Source: Ignavibacteria bacterium
GTDB lineage: Bacteria; Bacteroidota; Ignavibacteria; Ignavibacteriales; Ignavibacteriaceae
Length of the DNA: 64,000 nt
NCBI GenBank assembly: GCA_017302895.1
Contig: JAFLBV010000002.1
Coordinates: 1 to 64,000 of the forward strand
Direction of reading: 5' to 3'
Shown here: one piece after another, positions 34,501-43,738 of the stretch
Layout of the letters: every line of letters begins with the position of its first letter
How positions within the stretch are numbered: the first letter of the stretch is position 1
Made by a program: the position numbers and the translations under genes
Notes under the pieces: generated by a model
What the model saw: only the letters and a program-made list of their open reading frames with translations
Databases searched by the model: none
What the model was told of the DNA's origin: nothing

Positions 34501-37500
34501 AAATCATGGGGTGGTATGATGAAAACTCTTTCATCGACCGCGAACAACCTTGTTGATGAAAACATTGAGTTCATCGAATTCTGGATGAATATCAGAAATG
34601 CACCTGTAAATTCGAAAATGTATATCGATCTTGGTAAAATATCCGAAGATGTAATTCCGAATAACCGTCTTGATTCAGAAGACAGACCACCACAGAACGA
34701 GTTGATAGATGAAGGTGAAGATACAGGTCTCGACGGGTACTTTGATGCTCAGGAAAGAACCGTGTTCAACAGCCAAAAAGGTGATCCGAGCAACGATAAT
34801 TTCTCTTTCAACAACTCGGGCATTTTCAATCTGTACAATTACTTCAACATTAACGGCACAGAAGGAAATGCTCAGCTTACTGATATCGGTAGAATACCTG
34901 ACACTGAAGATTTGAATAAAAATGGTGTGCTCGATCAGGCGAACTCATATTTTAGATATGAAATTCCAATTGATACAACAGCGCAGAATAACCCTTATAT
35001 TCAGGGTGGTGGAAACAATGCCGGATGGTATCTTGTTCGAATCCCACTGAAGGACTTCAAATCGGAGATCGGAAAACCGAGTCTAACACTTGTAGAATAT
35101 ATCAGACTTTTCGTGACAGGAGCGAATGATCTTGTTGCAATCAGACTTGCAGATTTCAATCTGGTTGGAAATCAATGGAGAAAATCGATAGAAGGTGACA
35201 CTGTTCTATCCATTTCAGTTGTGAACATTGAGGATAACCCTTCCTACAGTTCTCCTCCGGGTGTACAAAGAGAAAGAGACAGAAGCAGACCTGATCAGGA
35301 AATTTTCAGGAATGAGCAGTCTCTTGACCTGGTACTTAATGGACTCAACCCTCAAACAAGCAGGGAAGCGATTAAGTATCTGTTCAGACCTCTCGATGTA
35401 TTCAATTATTCTGAAATGAAGCTATTCATTCATGGTGATTCAGCACAAATTCCCGGTGGTGTTTCCTATCAGTATCAACCCGGTGTGTATTCTTCGGAGA
35501 TTTATTTCAGGTTTGGTACCGATACAAATAACTACTATGAATACCGTCAGCCTGTGGAATCGGGTTGGCAGGAAATCGGCATCGTATTCAGTCAGCTAAC
35601 AGCAATTAAACAGGCACGCGACAGCGCTAATTCGATTTACCGGCTACCTGTAGATGGTAAACCCGGACACTACTATGTCGTTAAAGGAAATGCAACTCTG
35701 ACATCCATCAAGTTCCTGAGTGTTGGTATTACTAATACTTATCCGTTTGCAGACCTTTTTGGCGAAATATGGATAAACGAGTTGAGGGTTGTTGGTGCTG
35801 ATAATACACCCGGTTGGGCATATACCGCATCTGCATCGTTGAAGTTTGCCGACATTCTAACGGTCAATGCAAATGTAAGCCAAACAGATCCATATTTCCA
35901 TAGACTTGCTGACAGATTTGGAAGCAGAATTGAAAGCCGTAACTGGGGTGTTTCTGCCGATCTTGACATCCTTAAACTTTTGCCTGTGCCACTTCCCGGA
36001 AGTAATTTAAGATTGAACTATTCCCGTACAGAGGGAGTGGGGAATCCATTATACCTCCCCGGAACAGACATAAAAGTATCGGAAGCTGCAAAAATTCAGA
36101 AAGAAAAATTGATAACTGCAGGTGTTGATCCGGCACAAGCAGAGGTGGTCGCACAACAGATTGTAAGCGATGCACAAACTGTGAATGTATCAGACACCTG
36201 GACCGTGGCAAATGTGCAAATAAAAATTCCGAGTGATTTTTGGGTTATAAGAGATATCTTTAACAATCTCACTTATAACTTCAACTACAACAGTTCATTC
36301 AGTCGAAACCCGACGACACTCTCTTCGAAGAACTGGCTTTGGAATGCAAGCATTAATTACGGAGTTACACTATCTCCGAATAATTACTTCGAACCGGCTA
36401 AGATTCCATTTATTGGTGAGGCACTGGCATTTCTGACTGATTACAAAGATACCAGAATCTATTTTACACCTCAGAACATTAACTGGAATATTTCAGCGCG
36501 AAGATCATTCACTCTTACTCAAACCAGAGCCATCGGTCAGGCACTCTCGCAGGAAACTGTTTCGAGAGATTTCACCGCCAACAGAGGGTTTAACTTTAAC
36601 TGGAAAGTAACAGAGAAAGCACTGATAAATCTTGCAATCTCTTACCAGACAGACTTTGCATCATCATTGAATTACCTTGAAACAGATGAATTCAACAATC
36701 CAAGGTCTGAAAGCTCGATTTGGAGTGATATATTTGGCGGTCAGTTCTTTGGTCAGGATTTCCGCTATAACCAAAGCCTTGACTTCAAAACATCACCTCG
36801 ACTTCCGTCGTTCGGGAAAATCAATGAGTATTTCCAGATTACTGCCGGATATAATGTCCGTTACGGTTGGAATAACGATTTCAGGCAGATTCAGGTAGGT
36901 AGAAGTGCCGGTTTCCAGAACAGAACCGCTTTGGGTATCAGACTGCGTCTAAAAGCCCTTACTGCTCCGTTGTTTGAAGAGAGTGATCCGTCGAAAGGCC
37001 AGCCGGAAGTAACGCAACCCAAGCCAAAAACCCGGTCAAGAGAAATTGATGAAACCGGTGAAAACAAAGGTGAACCTGTACCGGGTGGAAAGGTAGCCCA
37101 GACTCCTGATCCCAATGCACCTCAGGATACAGTTCCCAAAGTCAAAAAACCTTCACTTCTGAACAATTTGTGGGGAATTCTAAAGAACGGTATCAGGATT
37201 CTAATTTTTGATTACGACAATATTACAGTCGATTTTTCCAATGATGTAAGTGTTTCTGCAAATGGTATCAGAGGATTTGGCAACGGATTTAAGAATTTCT
37301 GGGGACTTAAGCAAAGTAACGAAGAAGGTCCCAACAGAATGTTTCTCCTTGGTCTGAATCATGATGTTGGTCCCAGAGCACCGAATGCCAACCTGACAGA
37401 CAACTATTCAGAACGAAACAACATCGATATTCGTACCTCCAAACCTCTTTGGGAAGGAGCAAAGATCGATTTGTCATGGAAAGTTGGCTGGTCGATAAGT

Positions 37501-38409
37501 AAATCCACAACTATGCAGAGTGATAATGATGGAAATCTGTTCATTCAGAATATTTCATCAACCGGAAATACAACAAGATCGTTCTTTACGATGCCTCCTG
37601 TATTGTTCCTCTCTATTTTCAAGAGTGGAATTAAAAGAGTAAATGAGCTGTATGACAGGAATTCCTCCGATCCGGCAGGCAATTTATCATCGGCTTTTGT
37701 CAAAGGATTTGAGTCACTGCCACTCCTCGCAAGTCTTGGACCTTTGGGTGAGTTTACAAACTATATTCCAAGACCTAACTGGAGAATGACCTGGGATGGA
37801 CTTGAAAAACTTGGTATTTTCCAGGGATTTGCAAAGAGGGTTTCACTTGATCACTCTTACTCCTCGGAATATACTGAGGGTTGGAAAATCACTCCGGATG
37901 GAAATAAGGTTGTTCAGACGCAGAGAATCAACTACAGCTTTGCCCCGTTGATTGGTCTGAATATCACATTCAATAACCTTTGGGGTGGTAATTTTACCGG
38001 GCGAATTCAATATAACACCAGAACATCTTACGATCTTGGTACTTCAACCCGAAATATCACAGAGAATCTGAACAGAGATATTGGAATTTCGTTTAATTAT
38101 GCAAAATCCGGATTCGAAATTCCATTATTCGGATTGTCCCTTAAAAATGACATAGAATTCAGTTTCTCTTACACGAGTACTAAAAACTCAACAGTTCAGT
38201 TTGACATGGAACGGTTCACTGATGAAGGTATCCCTCAAAACGGAACGACCACAACGACAATTGAGCCTCGAATCAAGTATGTAATCAGTTCCCGTGTTAC
38301 ACTTTCATTGTTCTACAAGCGATCTGACACCACACCGGAGGGTGCAGCAAGAATTCCTCCAACAACGAGAAATGAAGCCGGTCTGGATATCAAAATTTCA
38401 ATCCAGTAG
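31564..38409 (+). CDS. sprA: SprA, giant outer-membrane translocon protein of the type IX secretion system
   Basis: This 2,281-residue protein matches SprA (gliding/secretion) in length and layout. A TTG start is followed by a short hydrophobic signal (LLILYFITVLFASIITGF). A Lys/Pro-rich stretch follows, and then SprA-type blocks such as GVLSIFGPPVISLRIGGAVDIRAAW, the barrel-rich ADWNTERTFEYENQLKIKYTG, and SIAYIDDFEGAKRTIPIG. The C terminus ends in long aromatic beta strands. SprA forms the 36-strand barrel through which sorting-domain proteins cross the outer membrane. The sorting-domain gene at the left edge is a likely client. The start is uncertain: no ribosome site is clear and the first in-frame ATG (31627) would lose the signal. 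A terminator lies in the next gene. Confidence 0.93.
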   Translation: MSKLLILYFITVLFASIITGFMPEVEISANKVYYIPDYLLDNASKKEAVESKKQTEKKSPAPRNIIHPQRKTIPVFSLDLTPQDTIDKKGDSLKISDSSLVKDTVKKDTLKIDSLALDSTARLKHFKVSREDVPYTSFKTEKNSSFFAQSVNYKRVIEIDSAGGFVNIREYIGNTPYRYTLRVPFDQYLQMAIDNKSKSLWQELGYKYELKVKKKELSDLLKDITDFEIPLPSVGVLSIFGPPVISLRIGGAVDIRAAWRNESTEGITASRLGNTRNEPDFKQQVQINVSGTIGDKLNINADWNTERTFEYENQLKIKYTGYEDEIVQSVEAGNVSLQTSGLVGGSEALFGVKANFKMGPFTLTALVSQKKAEVKEKDLGGGTISQDFVKRAYDYSINHYFLDTLYADTSAQLNLFYRYYSKPTPEIIQQFFVKDIEVWKSINQTLKDPNERSANAFISLPPISQGQSYDDSYRRVDIEEVPGQQVKGRFIRLTDGVDYIIHRETGFISFKTNVQDQDIIAVAYRTEGPNPSSAADDQFYGEFLDQTSAQSDTTRRLVLKLVKPQFLQPQLTTAWKLLLKNIYPMGGRNVKEEGFEFDIKYEIDGGDPQSVLGDVRLLNALGLDLVGPSKLPPPDGKFDFKAGITIIAETGEVIFPTLQPFGRNLPSTVPNSDSIKYLAVYDQSLTFAKQDKIKDKWLLTGKFSGEASSTYQLGFNVVENSVKVYLDGRQLSPGSDYIVDYNIGQVTIRNAAALVPGAKLRITYEENDLFQLASKTLFGARGVLDISKKTKLGFSALTLSQQTLSDKVRIGEEPLSNFILGLDFQTAHDLPFLTDLVDNLFSTKEMSSVSFTGEMAYMSPDPNTKKSTIESDGGKSIAYIDDFEGAKRTIPIGITYGAWKDLSVPDSLPALSGLSRTERMKYKGKSWWFNVLPSDVTVFNIWPNRRVARGEEQVTVLDYIFQPDTAGSFNYEPNFSDKTKSWGGMMKTLSSTANNLVDENIEFIEFWMNIRNAPVNSKMYIDLGKISEDVIPNNRLDSEDRPPQNELIDEGEDTGLDGYFDAQERTVFNSQKGDPSNDNFSFNNSGIFNLYNYFNINGTEGNAQLTDIGRIPDTEDLNKNGVLDQANSYFRYEIPIDTTAQNNPYIQGGGNNAGWYLVRIPLKDFKSEIGKPSLTLVEYIRLFVTGANDLVAIRLADFNLVGNQWRKSIEGDTVLSISVVNIEDNPSYSSPPGVQRERDRSRPDQEIFRNEQSLDLVLNGLNPQTSREAIKYLFRPLDVFNYSEMKLFIHGDSAQIPGGVSYQYQPGVYSSEIYFRFGTDTNNYYEYRQPVESGWQEIGIVFSQLTAIKQARDSANSIYRLPVDGKPGHYYVVKGNATLTSIKFLSVGITNTYPFADLFGEIWINELRVVGADNTPGWAYTASASLKFADILTVNANVSQTDPYFHRLADRFGSRIESRNWGVSADLDILKLLPVPLPGSNLRLNYSRTEGVGNPLYLPGTDIKVSEAAKIQKEKLITAGVDPAQAEVVAQQIVSDAQTVNVSDTWTVANVQIKIPSDFWVIRDIFNNLTYNFNYNSSFSRNPTTLSSKNWLWNASINYGVTLSPNNYFEPAKIPFIGEALAFLTDYKDTRIYFTPQNINWNISARRSFTLTQTRAIGQALSQETVSRDFTANRGFNFNWKVTEKALINLAISYQTDFASSLNYLETDEFNNPRSESSIWSDIFGGQFFGQDFRYNQSLDFKTSPRLPSFGKINEYFQITAGYNVRYGWNNDFRQIQVGRSAGFQNRTALGIRLRLKALTAPLFEESDPSKGQPEVTQPKPKTRSREIDETGENKGEPVPGGKVAQTPDPNAPQDTVPKVKKPSLLNNLWGILKNGIRILIFDYDNITVDFSNDVSVSANGIRGFGNGFKNFWGLKQSNEEGPNRMFLLGLNHDVGPRAPNANLTDNYSERNNIDIRTSKPLWEGAKIDLSWKVGWSISKSTTMQSDNDGNLFIQNISSTGNTTRSFFTMPPVLFLSIFKSGIKRVNELYDRNSSDPAGNLSSAFVKGFESLPLLASLGPLGEFTNYIPRPNWRMTWDGLEKLGIFQGFAKRVSLDHSYSSEYTEGWKITPDGNKVVQTQRINYSFAPLIGLNITFNNLWGGNFTGRIQYNTRTSYDLGTSTRNITENLNRDIGISFNYAKSGFEIPLFGLSLKNDIEFSFSYTSTKNSTVQFDMERFTDEGIPQNGTTTTTIEPRIKYVISSRVTLSLFYKRSDTTPEGAARIPPTTRNEAGLDIKISIQ

Positions 38410-38415
38410 CAATTC

Positions 38416-39318
38416 TTAAAACTTTGAAACCAAAGCCGGATTATCACTAAGAATATAATCCGGCTTTATTTTTATTAAGAAACTGTTTATTGCACTCTCA
38501 CTGTTCAAGGAATAGGGGATAACTGAGACAGGATGTTTGTAGAGAGAAGGATAATTATGATCAAGTAGAAAATGGTTTATACACAGGTAGCCTTTTGACT
38601 CATTAATTATTTCCATCAATCTCCCTGATACAGGTCCGTTCAGAGTATGTTCGAAATCCGGTAGTGTTGTATTCGATTTTCCCGGTGAAAACTCTCTGTC
38701 ATTGTAATCATCAAAATAAAATTTTATTTCAGGTATAACCTCAGCATATTTTGGGGAAAATAGCTTTGTCATTGTCGCAAGTGTATTCTTAGACTTTTCA
38801 ATACCGAGTATAAGTTTAGCCAGACCGTATTTGAATTTAGACACTGTATAATTGTGGCTAAAGCAGAGAGGAATTGTTGGATCGATTTTATGGAAAGCAA
38901 ACAAAACTTCAGGGAGCCACGAAACAATTACTGAATTTGGGAGTAATTGTTTTTGTGAAAGCATCGAATAGATTTTCTCTTCCTGACCAAAATCTTTAAT
39001 ATCGATGAAAATCCTGCTATCCGTGCGTTTTTGTTTGCCGAACTCTTCAAGAATTTCTGCAAGATCCGGCAAACAATCTGTCATCCCGGATTTCTCCTGA
39101 AATTCTCTCATCTCAGCTAAAGACGAATGGATAATCGAAATTTTATTGTTTCTGTCAGTCCGGAAAAATGGATCATGATTCACCACAGGAATTCCATCAG
39201 CAGTTACTCGTACATCGAATTCGAAACAAATAACGCCATTCTCGAGTGCATTTTTAAAGGAGGAAAGCGAGTTTTCACGCTCACCAAAGCCACGAAATCT
39301 GTGGGTTACTATTTTCAT
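38416..39318 (-). CDS. Glycerophosphodiester phosphodiesterase family protein
   Basis: The 300-residue protein is a TIM-barrel GDPD. The opening is VTHRFRGFGERENSLSSF, with the first catalytic His in HRFRG (in place of HRG) and E14-N. It is followed by FEFDVRVTADGIPVVNHDP with the metal ligands Glu/Asp and the second His. RIFIDIKD is the third conserved block. It cleaves glycerophosphodiesters to glycerol-3-phosphate and an alcohol. No signal peptide is seen, so it is probably cytoplasmic. It converges on sprA, and its last codons encode the sprA terminator hairpin. Confidence 0.88.
   Translation of the reverse strand: MKIVTHRFRGFGERENSLSSFKNALENGVICFEFDVRVTADGIPVVNHDPFFRTDRNNKISIIHSSLAEMREFQEKSGMTDCLPDLAEILEEFGKQKRTDSRIFIDIKDFGQEEKIYSMLSQKQLLPNSVIVSWLPEVLFAFHKIDPTIPLCFSHNYTVSKFKYGLAKLILGIEKSKNTLATMTKLFSPKYAEVIPEIKFYFDDYNDREFSPGKSNTTLPDFEHTLNGPVSGRLMEIINESKGYLCINHFLLDHNYPSLYKHPVSVIPYSLNSESAINSFLIKIKPDYILSDNPALVSKF
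38432..38473 (+). terminator. Strong intrinsic terminator of sprA, embedded in the 3' end of the GDPD gene
   Basis: AAAGCCGGATTAT (38432-38444) pairs perfectly with ATAATCCGGCTTT (38455-38467): a 13-bp stem with a 10-base loop, followed by ATTTTTATT. It lies 23 bases after the sprA stop, and the same bases encode the C-terminal residues of the converging phosphodiesterase. Confidence 0.82.
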
Positions 39319-39376
39319 CGTAAATGCTTACATTTAAAGTTGTGTTTTTTTCTTATCTAAATATAGGTACAATCGG

Positions 39377-40354
39377 TTGTCAAATAAAAAGAAAAAACTT
39401 ACCGGCTGGCTGGTTCTCGAAATAGTACTGATTATGCTGCTTTTACTGACTATTCAGTATCAGCGGTATATGCTTGCCGGAGTTGTGGCATTAAAGCTTC
39501 TGTTTGTATCTTTCAGATATTATCACCTGAGGAGATTACTTGAGTCGTATTCGATGTTTCGAAAATTCGATCATCTTGAGGACGAAGGTACATTTGAAGG
39601 TCAAACACCTGTAATTTATGAGGGTGAAAAGCGTGAAAAAGGTGTACTATTGATACATGGCTTTTCTTCCACTCCACGGGAGATGGGTATTCTGATGGAA
39701 TTCCTGAGACAGGAGGGGATTCCCCATTATGCTCCTGTTCTCACAGGCTTTGGTCTTGACGATGTTCATCTGCTTCAAGCTATCCAGCCTTCGGACTGGT
39801 TTCGCGATGCTATAAATGCGTATGATATCTTTTCTGCCAATTGTAATGAGGTTGTTGTTGTGGGAAATTCGATGGGGGGACTCCTAGCCTGCCATATCGC
39901 TTCAAAAAGAAAAGTCGATAAACTTGTTCTGCTCGCACCCTACCTGCTTTCGAAGAAGAAACACGAATTTAGTAAAAAAATGCTTATTGACAGCCCCTTT
40001 GCCTGGTTGTTAAAGCTCTTTAATCCTTATGTAAAGAAGAGCCGGAGGCCCGATGACTCAACCGAACATATTCCAAATCCAAGATTCGCCTACGATGTAC
40101 TCCCGGTAAATTCTGTTGAGGCACTGTGGAGGCTTCAGGACAAAGTGGAATATGAAAACATAAAGGCTGGAAAGACATTGATCGTGACGGGGAAACTCGA
40201 TAACACTGTCGAAAATGAACGGGTTTTTGAATTGTTGAGGACTAAAAATGTAGATTTTGAAAGTCTCGAACTCGAACAATCAGGGCATCTCGTTTTTGAA
40301 GGACCTGATTCGATTCAGGGAGTCAAAAGAATAATGGAATTCATCAGGGGCTGA
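39377..40354 (+). CDS. Membrane-anchored alpha/beta hydrolase (lysophospholipase/carboxylesterase-like)
   Basis: The 325-residue protein has a TTG start, then two closely spaced hydrophobic segments (GWLVLEIVLIMLLLLTI and AGVVALKLLFVSF) that anchor it. The hydrolase domain starts near residue 85: GVLLIHGFSSTPREMG is the oxyanion strand, VVVGNSMGGLLACHIAS has the nucleophile Ser in GNSMGG, TLIVTGKLDNTV holds the acid, and LEQSGHLVFEG holds the catalytic His. It resembles monoacylglycerol lipase/Est30-type carboxylesterases. The substrate is unknown but a lipid ester is plausible. It is divergent from the GDPD gene (58 bases apart), so both may serve lipid turnover (inference). Confidence 0.83.
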   Translation: MSNKKKKLTGWLVLEIVLIMLLLLTIQYQRYMLAGVVALKLLFVSFRYYHLRRLLESYSMFRKFDHLEDEGTFEGQTPVIYEGEKREKGVLLIHGFSSTPREMGILMEFLRQEGIPHYAPVLTGFGLDDVHLLQAIQPSDWFRDAINAYDIFSANCNEVVVVGNSMGGLLACHIASKRKVDKLVLLAPYLLSKKKHEFSKKMLIDSPFAWLLKLFNPYVKKSRRPDDSTEHIPNPRFAYDVLPVNSVEALWRLQDKVEYENIKAGKTLIVTGKLDNTVENERVFELLRTKNVDFESLELEQSGHLVFEGPDSIQGVKRIMEFIRG

Positions 40355-40357
40355 AGA

Positions 40358-41473
40358 TCAAAATTTTGAAAGCCAGGTTTCTTTCAAAATATCGAATGCT
40401 AAAGAGGGGAGAATCTCACCATTCATCAGTTTTTCTTTCATTTCTGAGAATTGACGGCTTGTCTCGTCGTCGTTGAAGAATGAATCGAATAGAAAATCCT
40501 TAATCATAAATTCAACCCATTCTATATTCTGAGTCCTTCGGCGCTTGTCAAAAACTCCCGATTCTTTTGTAATTTTTGCAAACTTTTCAATTTCATTCCA
40601 CAATTCAGGAATGCCTTCTCCCGTTAGTGCTGATGCAGTACAGGCAATTGATTCCCAACCTTCCGTCGAAGGATAGAGATAATGGAGCGCAGATGAATAT
40701 TCCGCTTTTGCTGTGAGTGCCTTTTTCTTATTCTCTCCATCCGCTTTATTGATTAGTATGGCATCACAGATTTCCATTACACCTTTTTTCATTCCTTGAA
40801 GTTCATCACCACCTCCGGAAATCAGTACGAGGAGGAAAAAATCCACCATCGATCTGACGGTAATTTCACTTTGACCCACACCCACGGTTTCGATAAGAAT
40901 AATGTCGTAACCGGCAGCTTCGCATATTGTTACAGACTCCCTTGTTTTTCTGGCAACACCACCCAGAGTTCCTCCGGAAGGGGAAGGGCGAATGAAACAA
41001 TGTGGATTTTTAGACAGGTTTTCCATTCTGGTTTTATCGCCGAGAATGCTGCCCTTGCTGATGGAGCTTGAAGGATCGATAGTGAGAACCGCGACTTTAT
41101 GTCCATTGTCTATTAACCAAGTACCAAGGGCTTCAATCAGAGTACTTTTACCGGCCCCCGGTACCCCGCTGATTCCAATTCTCAGCGAATTGCCTGCGAA
41201 TGGTAAAAGCCGGTTCAAAATTTCTTTTGCCTTCTTTTGATGCAAAATTGAAGTACTCTCGATCAGAGTAATGGCTTTGGCAAGCAGATTTCTTTTGTTT
41301 TCGAGTACACCCTGTACAAGTTCATCATCAGAGTATTCTTTTTTTCGAAACTGCCTGTTGGCGGGTGGTACAGGTGTGGAATCCACGCCTTTAACTATGC
41401 GAATCGCAAATTCATCACCATGTTCTTCAGGTACCCAGTCGGGCTTATAGGAATTGTCGTCAGTATTGTTCAT
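40358..41473 (-). CDS. meaB: Methylmalonyl-CoA mutase-associated GTPase MeaB
   Basis: This 371-residue G3E-type GTPase protects and reloads methylmalonyl-CoA mutase with its B12 cofactor. It has Walker A GVPGAGKST, VAVLTIDPSSSISKGSILGDKTRM, the switch-like ETVGVGQSE and the base motif NKAD. A 50-residue N-terminal extension (PDWVPEEHGDEFAIRIVKGV) is present, as is usual in Bacteroidota. It is the third gene of the mutA-mutB-meaB operon. A terminator-like hairpin ends exactly at its start codon, which leaves no room for a normal ribosome site. That suggests its level is set separately from the mutase. Confidence 0.93.
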   Translation of the reverse strand: MNNTDDNSYKPDWVPEEHGDEFAIRIVKGVDSTPVPPANRQFRKKEYSDDELVQGVLENKRNLLAKAITLIESTSILHQKKAKEILNRLLPFAGNSLRIGISGVPGAGKSTLIEALGTWLIDNGHKVAVLTIDPSSSISKGSILGDKTRMENLSKNPHCFIRPSPSGGTLGGVARKTRESVTICEAAGYDIILIETVGVGQSEITVRSMVDFFLLVLISGGGDELQGMKKGVMEICDAILINKADGENKKKALTAKAEYSSALHYLYPSTEGWESIACTASALTGEGIPELWNEIEKFAKITKESGVFDKRRRTQNIEWVEFMIKDFLFDSFFNDDETSRQFSEMKEKLMNGEILPSLAFDILKETWLSKF

Positions 41474-41535
41474 AAAAATAAAAAAGCCGTATCAATTGAA
41501 AAAATTCATAATTCGAATATAACAATTGATACGGC
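41474..41535 (-). terminator. Terminator/attenuator-like hairpin between mutB and meaB
   Basis: GCCGTATCAATTG (41486-41498) and CAATTGATACGGC (41523-41535) form a perfect 13-bp stem with a 24-base loop. On the minus strand the stem is followed by six T, A, five T, directly up to the meaB ATG. It lies 20 bases after the mutB stop. The long loop leaves room for an alternative pairing, so read-through control is possible. Confidence 0.72.
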
Positions 41536-41554
41536 GAAAATTTAGCAGAAAGGG

Positions 41555-43738
41555 TTATTCACTAAATCTTTTGTGAACTTCTTCCATGATCTTCATAGCT
41601 GCTTCAGGTATTTTAGTACCCGGCCCGAAAATAGCAAAGGCACCATGTTCGTAAAGGTAGTCATAATCCTGATGTGGTATTACGCCACCAACTATTACAA
41701 TGATATCTTCTCTTCCGAGTTTTTGCAGTTCTTCAACAAGTTTCGGGAGCAATGTCTTATGACCCGCGGCCAGTGAGCTCATTCCGACGCAATGGACATC
41801 GTTCTCGACAGCCTGTTTTGCTGTCTCCTCAGGAGTCTGGAAGAGAGGACCCATGTCGACATCGAAGCCCATATCAGCGTAAGCTGTGGCTACGACTTTT
41901 GCACCGCGGTCATGACCATCCTGTCCCATCTTGGCGATCATAATCCTTGGACGCCTTCCTGCTGAAGCTGCAAATGCATCGGTCATTTTTCTGACTTCAA
42001 TAACCGGATCATGCTCACCGTGAGAGTATTCTTTAGAGTATACACCTGCAACGGTTCTGGTCTGAGCCTGGAATCTGCCACATACTGATTCGATTGCAGA
42101 GGAAATTTCACCGAGGGTGGCTCTTTCTCTTGCAGCGATTACAGATAATTCGAGCAGATTACCTTCACCTGTTTCGGCAGCTTGGGTAATTGCCTCGAGA
42201 CATTTTTGCACTTTGTCATTGTTCCTGTTAGCTTTCACTTCCTGAAGTCTTTTTATTTGTGAAATGCGAACTGCAGTGTTGTCAACCTCAAGAATTTCCA
42301 TAGGTTCTTCTTTGGCAGGTTTGTACTTGTTCACTCCGAGAATGGTCTCTGATCCGCTGTCAATCCTTGCCTGACGACGGGCAGAAGCTTCTTCGATTCT
42401 AAGTTTGGGGATACCGGCTTCGATAGCCTTGGTCATACCTCCATAAGATTCCACTTCGAGAATATGCTCCCAGGCTCTGTTCATAAGAGCAGCCGTCAAT
42501 GCTTCGAGATAATAGCTGCCGCCCCAAGGGTCAATAACCTTGCAAATGCCCGTTTCATCCTGAAGGTAAAGCTGGGTATTTCTCGCAATTCTCGCCGAAA
42601 AATCTGTCGGAAGAGCAATAGCCTCATCGAGTGAATTGGTGTGAAGTGACTGAGTATGACCGAGTGCAGCAGCAAGAGCCTCAATACAGGTTCTCACCAC
42701 ATTATTGAACGGATCCTGTTCAGTCAAGCTCCAGCCTGATGTCTGCGAATGGGTTCGTAATGACATCGACTTCGGATTTTTGGGATTGAAAGTCTTAATC
42801 AGTTTCGCCCAAATCAGTCTGGCGGCTCTCATTTTTGCAACTTCCATGAAGTAGTTCATGCCCTGAGCCCAGAAAAATGAAAGTCTTGGAGCGAAAGTAT
42901 CGATATCAAGTCCGGTTTCGATTCCGGTCCTGATGTACTCAAGACCGTCTGCAAGGGTATATGCCATTTCAAGATCGGCTGTGGCACCGGCTTCCTGCAT
43001 ATGATATCCGGAAATACTAATGCTGTTAAATTTAGGCATATTGGCAGAAGTAAATTTAAAGATATCGGCAATAATTCTCATCGAAGTGGCAGGTGGATAG
43101 ATGTAGGTATTCCTTACCATGTATTCTTTCAGAATATCATTTTGGATCGTTCCACTTAAAAGTTCAGGTTTTACTCCCTGTTCTTCAGCAGCTACGATAT
43201 AAAATGCCATAACAGGGAGTACAGCTCCATTCATGGTCATTGAGACCGACATCTTGTCAAGAGGGATCGAATCAAAAAGAATTTTCATATCCTCTATTGT
43301 ATCGATAGCTACACCCGCCTTGCCTACATCACCAATTACACGGGGATGGTCGGAATCATATCCACGGTGTGTCGCCAGATCAAAAGCGACAGACAAGCCC
43401 ATTTGACCTGCTGCGAGGTTTCTTCTGTAAAATGCGTTACTCTCTTCGGCAGTTGAAAATCCTGCATACTGTCTTACCGTCCAGGGTCTTTGCACATACA
43501 TTGTCGCATATGGTCCTCTCAGAAAGGGAGGAATGCCTGCAAGAAAATCGAGATGTTGAACATCTTTCAAGTCTTCTTGGGTATAGAGACTTTTAACGGG
43601 TATCTGCTCCATCGTATTCCACATTACATCTTCAGGGTTCTTTCCGGTAACAGAGATGAACTCTTTTTTCCAGGCTTCATATCCTGTTTCACTATTGTTT
43701 TGCGAAACGATAAAATCTTTAAAATCTGGTCTTTTCAT
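41555..43738 (-). CDS. mutB: Methylmalonyl-CoA mutase, large (catalytic, B12-binding) subunit
   Basis: The 727-residue enzyme converts methylmalonyl-CoA to succinyl-CoA by a radical mechanism with adenosylcobalamin. The TIM barrel carries [50 protein letters not shown] and [19 protein letters not shown]. The C-terminal B12 domain has the base-off motif DGHDRG with its cobalt-binding His, then [15 protein letters not shown] and [17 protein letters not shown]. The length equals that of known large subunits. Its start overlaps the small-subunit stop by four bases (ATGA), so the two are made in equal amounts. Confidence 0.96.
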   Translation of the reverse strand: MKRPDFKDFIVSQNNSETGYEAWKKEFISVTGKNPEDVMWNTMEQIPVKSLYTQEDLKDVQHLDFLAGIPPFLRGPYATMYVQRPWTVRQYAGFSTAEESNAFYRRNLAAGQMGLSVAFDLATHRGYDSDHPRVIGDVGKAGVAIDTIEDMKILFDSIPLDKMSVSMTMNGAVLPVMAFYIVAAEEQGVKPELLSGTIQNDILKEYMVRNTYIYPPATSMRIIADIFKFTSANMPKFNSISISGYHMQEAGATADLEMAYTLADGLEYIRTGIETGLDIDTFAPRLSFFWAQGMNYFMEVAKMRAARLIWAKLIKTFNPKNPKSMSLRTHSQTSGWSLTEQDPFNNVVRTCIEALAAALGHTQSLHTNSLDEAIALPTDFSARIARNTQLYLQDETGICKVIDPWGGSYYLEALTAALMNRAWEHILEVESYGGMTKAIEAGIPKLRIEEASARRQARIDSGSETILGVNKYKPAKEEPMEILEVDNTAVRISQIKRLQEVKANRNNDKVQKCLEAITQAAETGEGNLLELSVIAARERATLGEISSAIESVCGRFQAQTRTVAGVYSKEYSHGEHDPVIEVRKMTDAFAASAGRRPRIMIAKMGQDGHDRGAKVVATAYADMGFDVDMGPLFQTPEETAKQAVENDVHCVGMSSLAAGHKTLLPKLVEELQKLGREDIIVIVGGVIPHQDYDYLYEHGAFAIFGPGTKIPEAAMKIMEEVHKRFSE

